The notes below the pieces were generated by a model. The model made no database searches. It had not been told where the DNA came from and saw only the letters and a program-made list of their open reading frames with translations. Made by a program: the position numbers and the translations under genes. From positions 1 to 7,989 of the forward strand of contig JAISZE010000105.1 in assembly GCA_031269405.1 (NCBI GenBank): a stretch of DNA of 7,989 nt, given 5' to 3'. Positions 5,845-7,989 of this stretch are shown one piece after another; the stretch's first letter is position 1, and the number at the start of each line of letters is the position of its first letter. The stretch comes from Treponema sp. Lineage in GTDB: Bacteria; Spirochaetota; Spirochaetia; Treponematales; Breznakiellaceae.

Positions 5845-7650
5845 CTATTCAAGGACGGCCCGTATCCTGCGGACCCCTGCTGACGAGGATTGCTCTTTCT
5901 GGATGATGAAAGTACCCAGCGCCCCTGTGCGTTCTGCATGGGGGCCGCCGCAGACTTCCCTGGAGAAGAAATCAACCGGAGAATTCCCTATCGTGTATAC
6001 CTTTACCTGGGATTCGTATTTTTCACCGAAAAGGGCTGTTGCCCCTGTAGCTTTGGCGTCCTCCAGGCTCATCACGTCCATCCTTACCGGAAGGTCCTTC
6101 CGTATCGCCTCGTTCACCATGTCCTGGACCTTTTGGATCTCCTCTCCGGTCATAGGCGCAGGATGGGAAAAATCGAAGCGCATGCGTTCTGCGGTGATAT
6201 TGGAACCCTTCTGGGCCACATGATCCCCAAGGATCGCGCGCAGGGCCTTGTGCAGGAGATGGGTAGCTGTGTGGTACTTTGCGGCGGTTTCGCTGTGATC
6301 CTGGAGGCCGCCTTTAAAGACCTGATCGCCTCCGGCTCTGGATAGTTCCTGGTGTTTTTTGAAAGCCTCGTCGAATTCCCCTCGGTTCACGGTCATGCCT
6401 TTTTCAGCAGCCAGTTCTTCGGTAAGCTCGATAGGAAACCCGTAGGTATCGTAGAGCTTAAACGCCAGCCGGCCTGACATGATCTTCCTGGGGTCTTTGA
6501 GGAGGTTAGGGAGGAGCTTTTCAAACTCATGCTCCCCTTTCTGGAGCGTTTCGAGGAATTTCTTTTCTTCCCTGTCCAGTTCTTCTATAATACGCGCCCG
6601 GTTTTCCTCAAGCTCCGGGTAAGGGCCCTTGAATTTATCCACCACCACCTGGGCGATAGGGGAGAGGAGGATCTTGTCCTCTATTCCCAATTTGCGGCCA
6701 TGCCGCACAGCCCGCCTGATGAGCCTGCGGAGCACGTAGCCTGCGCCTACATTGGAAGGGCTGACCGCTTTCGGGTCCCCAAGGATAAAGGCAGCGGTCC
6801 GGGCATGGTCGCAGATGATGCGTACCGATTTGTCCATGCCGGGATCGGCCCTGTACGTATACCCTGCGGCGGCTTCTACGGCCTGAATAATAGGGGCGAA
6901 GCCTTCGGTTTCGTAGACCGAATGGTTACCGTTAAGGATGGTAACAGTCCGTTCTATGCCCATGCCGGTATCCACGCAGGTGCGCGACAAGGGCTCGTAC
7001 TTCCCCTGGGCGTCCTTGTTGTACTGCATGAACACGTCGTTCCAAATTTCAAGCCACTTGCCGCAGGAACAGCCCGGCTTACATCCAGGCCCGCAGGGCT
7101 TATCCCCTGTGTAGTAGAACATTTCCGAATCCGGGCCGCAGGGGCCGGTAGTTCCCGCCGGGCCCCACCAGTTGTCCTCTTTAGGCAGGTACGCGATGCG
7201 GTTTTCCGGGATCCCCAAAGACTTCCATACCTCCGCGGATTCCTCGTCCCTGGGAGCGTTCTCGTCCCCTGCGAAAACCGTAACCCCAAGTTTCTCCACC
7301 GGAATCCCCAGCCATTTCCGGGAGGTGAGAAACTCGAAACTCATTCTGATAGCCCCGTCTTTGAAATAGTCCCCAAGAGACCAGTTCCCAAGCATCTCGA
7401 AAAAGGTGAGGTGGCTCGAATCGCCTACAATGTCGATGTCCACGGTGCGTATACACTTCTGATAATCCACCAGGCGCTTCCCTGCGGGGTGCTCTTCTCC
7501 CAGGAGATAGGGCACCAGGGGGTGCATCCCGGCAGTGGTAAAAAGCACGGTAGGATCGTTGTCAGGAAACAGGGACTTTCCCTGGATCTGGGCGTGGCCC
7601 TTAGATTTGAAGAATTCTATGTATTTGGAACGGAGTTCGCTGGCTGTCAT
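5845..7650 (-). CDS. alaS: Alanine--tRNA ligase, short form without C-Ala domain
   Basis: This cytoplasmic class II synthetase charges tRNA-Ala with alanine. Visible parts: motif 1 region (P-T-V-L-F-T-T-A-G-M, 33-42), motif 2 (T-F-F-E-M-L-G-N-W-S, 82-91), G-T-T-G-P-C-G-P-D-S-E (166-176), D-T-G-M-G-I-E-R (227-234), and motif 3 (G-A-G-Y-V-L-R-R-L-I-R-R-A, 302-314). The editing domain carries H-T-A-T-H (460-464) and C-G-G-P-H (567-571), the Zn-binding HxxxH/CxxxH set that clears mischarged Ser/Gly. At 601 residues it is about 275 shorter than E. coli AlaRS. The segment between catalytic and editing domains is much reduced, and the C-Ala domain is missing after R-R-I-R-A-V-L-E. From memory this is normal for spirochaetes (about 600 residues), so it is not a truncation. 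A Cys cluster (186, 190, 194, 196) lies in the catalytic domain. The ATG fits the family N-terminus but has no Shine-Dalgarno sequence. Confidence 0.97.
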   Translation of the reverse strand: MTASELRSKYIEFFKSKGHAQIQGKSLFPDNDPTVLFTTAGMHPLVPYLLGEEHPAGKRLVDYQKCIRTVDIDIVGDSSHLTFFEMLGNWSLGDYFKDGAIRMSFEFLTSRKWLGIPVEKLGVTVFAGDENAPRDEESAEVWKSLGIPENRIAYLPKEDNWWGPAGTTGPCGPDSEMFYYTGDKPCGPGCKPGCSCGKWLEIWNDVFMQYNKDAQGKYEPLSRTCVDTGMGIERTVTILNGNHSVYETEGFAPIIQAVEAAAGYTYRADPGMDKSVRIICDHARTAAFILGDPKAVSPSNVGAGYVLRRLIRRAVRHGRKLGIEDKILLSPIAQVVVDKFKGPYPELEENRARIIEELDREEKKFLETLQKGEHEFEKLLPNLLKDPRKIMSGRLAFKLYDTYGFPIELTEELAAEKGMTVNRGEFDEAFKKHQELSRAGGDQVFKGGLQDHSETAAKYHTATHLLHKALRAILGDHVAQKGSNITAERMRFDFSHPAPMTGEEIQKVQDMVNEAIRKDLPVRMDVMSLEDAKATGATALFGEKYESQVKVYTIGNSPVDFFSREVCGGPHAERTGALGTFIIQKEQSSSAGVRRIRAVLE

Positions 7651-7656
7651 AGTGTA

Positions 7657-7688
7657 ATTATACTAGGGAAGCGCGGCGGGATAGTCAA
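7657..7688 (-). promoter_or_regulatory. alaS promoter predicting a leaderless transcript
   Basis: On the minus strand a perfect TATAAT (7662-7657) ends 6 nt before the alaS ATG, placing the expected transcription start at or next to the A of the ATG. TTGACT (7688-7683, five of six) lies upstream with 20 bp to TATAAT, or an ideal 17 bp to the overlapping weaker TAGTAT (7665-7660). Together with the absence of a Shine-Dalgarno sequence, this suggests leaderless or near-leaderless alaS mRNA. Confidence 0.55.
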
Positions 7689-7709
7689 GATGGCCGGAAC
7701 AGGGCAAGA

Positions 7710-7731
7710 TTACTATACAAACGAATAGTAA
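7710..7731. promoter_or_regulatory. Operator-like inverted repeat between divergent promoters
   Basis: TTACTAT (7710-7716) and ATAGTAA (7725-7731) form a perfect 7-bp inverted repeat around 8 bases. It lies 21 bp upstream of the alaS -35 box and 46 bp upstream of the rightward -35 box. Its size suits a dimeric regulator, but no regulator is identified and chance in AT-rich DNA is possible. Confidence 0.4.
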
Positions 7732-7750
7732 AACAGAAGAAAAAATTGTA

Positions 7751-7809
7751 TTTTTTTTGATTTTTTTTATTTTCTTATTGACAAAAGCTGAATTCCATGA
7801 GAATATAGT
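7751..7809 (+). promoter_or_regulatory. Rightward promoter with phased T-tracts
   Basis: A perfect TTGACA (7778-7783) is preceded by T8 at 7751-7758 and T8 at 7761-7768, exactly 10 bp apart, resembling an UP element or curved DNA. The -10 is ambiguous: AATATA (7802-7807) after 18 bp, or TATAGT (7804-7809) after 20 bp. It points to the GTG-started frame at 7906 and gives a leader of about 90 nt. Confidence 0.5.
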
Positions 7810-7821
7810 ATTATCTGGAAA

Positions 7822-7883
7822 GGAAATTTCCGGTATATCTGAGCTTTATTCCAAAAACTGAGGTTTTGGAACAGCTTTATCTG
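7822..7883 (+). repeat. Structured leader: palindrome, 8-bp hairpin and direct repeats
   Basis: The leader contains a perfect palindrome GGAAATTTCC (7822-7831). An 8-bp perfect inverted repeat TTCCAAAA (7849-7856) / TTTTGGAA (7864-7871) has a 7-nt loop. A direct repeat AGCTTTAT at 7842-7849 and 7873-7880 flanks the hairpin, 31 bp apart. TATCTG also occurs three times (7812, 7836, 7878). No U-run follows the hairpin, so it is not an ordinary terminator. I do not recognise a known riboswitch. Confidence 0.4.
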
Positions 7884-7905
7884 TTGAAACAAGGGGGTAT
7901 TCTAC

Positions 7906-7950
7906 GTGAAGGCGTTTGATTTTTCATGTTTTAGACAGATAGTAGTATTT
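7906..7950 (+). CDS. Start of an unidentified gene, cut off by poly-G
   Basis: A GTG at 7906 is preceded by AAGGGGG (7891-7897) with an 8-nt gap, a good ribosome binding site, and by a plausible promoter and leader. Fifteen codons are readable (M-K-A-F-D-F-S-C-F-R-Q-I-V-V-F) before the sequence turns into poly-G. There is too little to identify a function, and the last codons may already be unreliable. Confidence 0.5.
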
Positions 7951-7989
7951 GGGGGGGGGGGGGGCGGGCGGGGGGGGGGGGGGGGGGGG
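7951..7989. other. Terminal poly-G stretch, probable sequencing artefact
   Basis: All 39 final bases are G except C at 7965 and 7969. Two-colour Illumina instruments read missing signal as G, and such tails can survive at contig ends. The abrupt change from AT-rich coding-like sequence to pure G at the very end of the window fits this better than real genomic sequence. Confidence 0.8.

Noticed and set aside
5828..5870. Intrinsic terminator right after alaS (T7 run 8 nt past the stop)
   Set aside because: No stable stem precedes the T-run; only about four weak base pairs can form.
5845..5900. alaS ending by frameshift or nonsense mutation
   Set aside because: The stop lies directly after the conserved end of the editing domain, and about 600 residues is, from memory, the usual spirochaete length.
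6529..7728. A 399-codon open frame on the + strand opposite alaS
   Set aside because: It is wholly antisense to a well-supported AlaRS and shows no domain-like pattern; long antisense frames are common opposite GC-rich codon use.

Overview
The window looks like a piece of a spirochaete chromosome, most likely a Treponema-type organism of moderate GC content, such as those from insect or animal guts. Three things point there. AlaRS is unusually short (601 residues). groES stands alone without groEL. The gene order sigma factor / groES / membrane TPR protein / nusB / SurA-PrsA-like PPIase / alaS matches, as I recall it, the TP1012-TP1017 block of Treponema pallidum. That comparison is from memory and was not computed. 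The content is mainly conserved housekeeping; I see no mobile element, CRISPR array, rRNA or tRNA gene.

Layout. Bases 1-852 (+) hold the 3' part of a class II aldolase-family gene whose start lies outside the window. It converges on a group-2 sigma-70 factor (924-1802, -) across a 71-bp gap containing an A9G8 homopolymer. The sigma gene is divergent from groES (2219-2485, +), separated by a 416-bp AT-rich intergenic region with promoter-like sequences for both directions. groES ends in a hairpin terminator. It converges on a four-gene leftward cluster that reads, in transcription order, alaS (7650-5845), a secreted parvulin-type PPIase (5720-4680), nusB (4676-4221) and a membrane-anchored TPR protein (4246-2546). 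The last three are tightly packed (3-nt gap, then 26-nt overlap) and are probably co-transcribed. The 118-bp gap after alaS holds hairpins and a possible promoter, so coupling to alaS is less certain.

The right end (7651-7989) is a compact divergent control region. One promoter faces left and has its -10 box only 6 nt from the alaS ATG, predicting a leaderless or near-leaderless mRNA. Another faces right with phased T-tracts upstream and a structured leader of about 90 nt, ahead of a GTG-initiated reading frame. That frame runs after 15 codons into an almost pure poly-G stretch ending the window, which looks like a sequencing or contig-end artefact.

The genes serve information processing and envelope protein folding: tRNA charging, antitermination/rRNA transcription, transcription initiation, chaperonin function and periplasmic folding. 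I did not find a convincing undescribed system. The most notable points are the reduced AlaRS with a Cys cluster, the leaderless-type alaS promoter next to an operator-like inverted repeat, and the non-consensus region 2.4 of the sigma factor.
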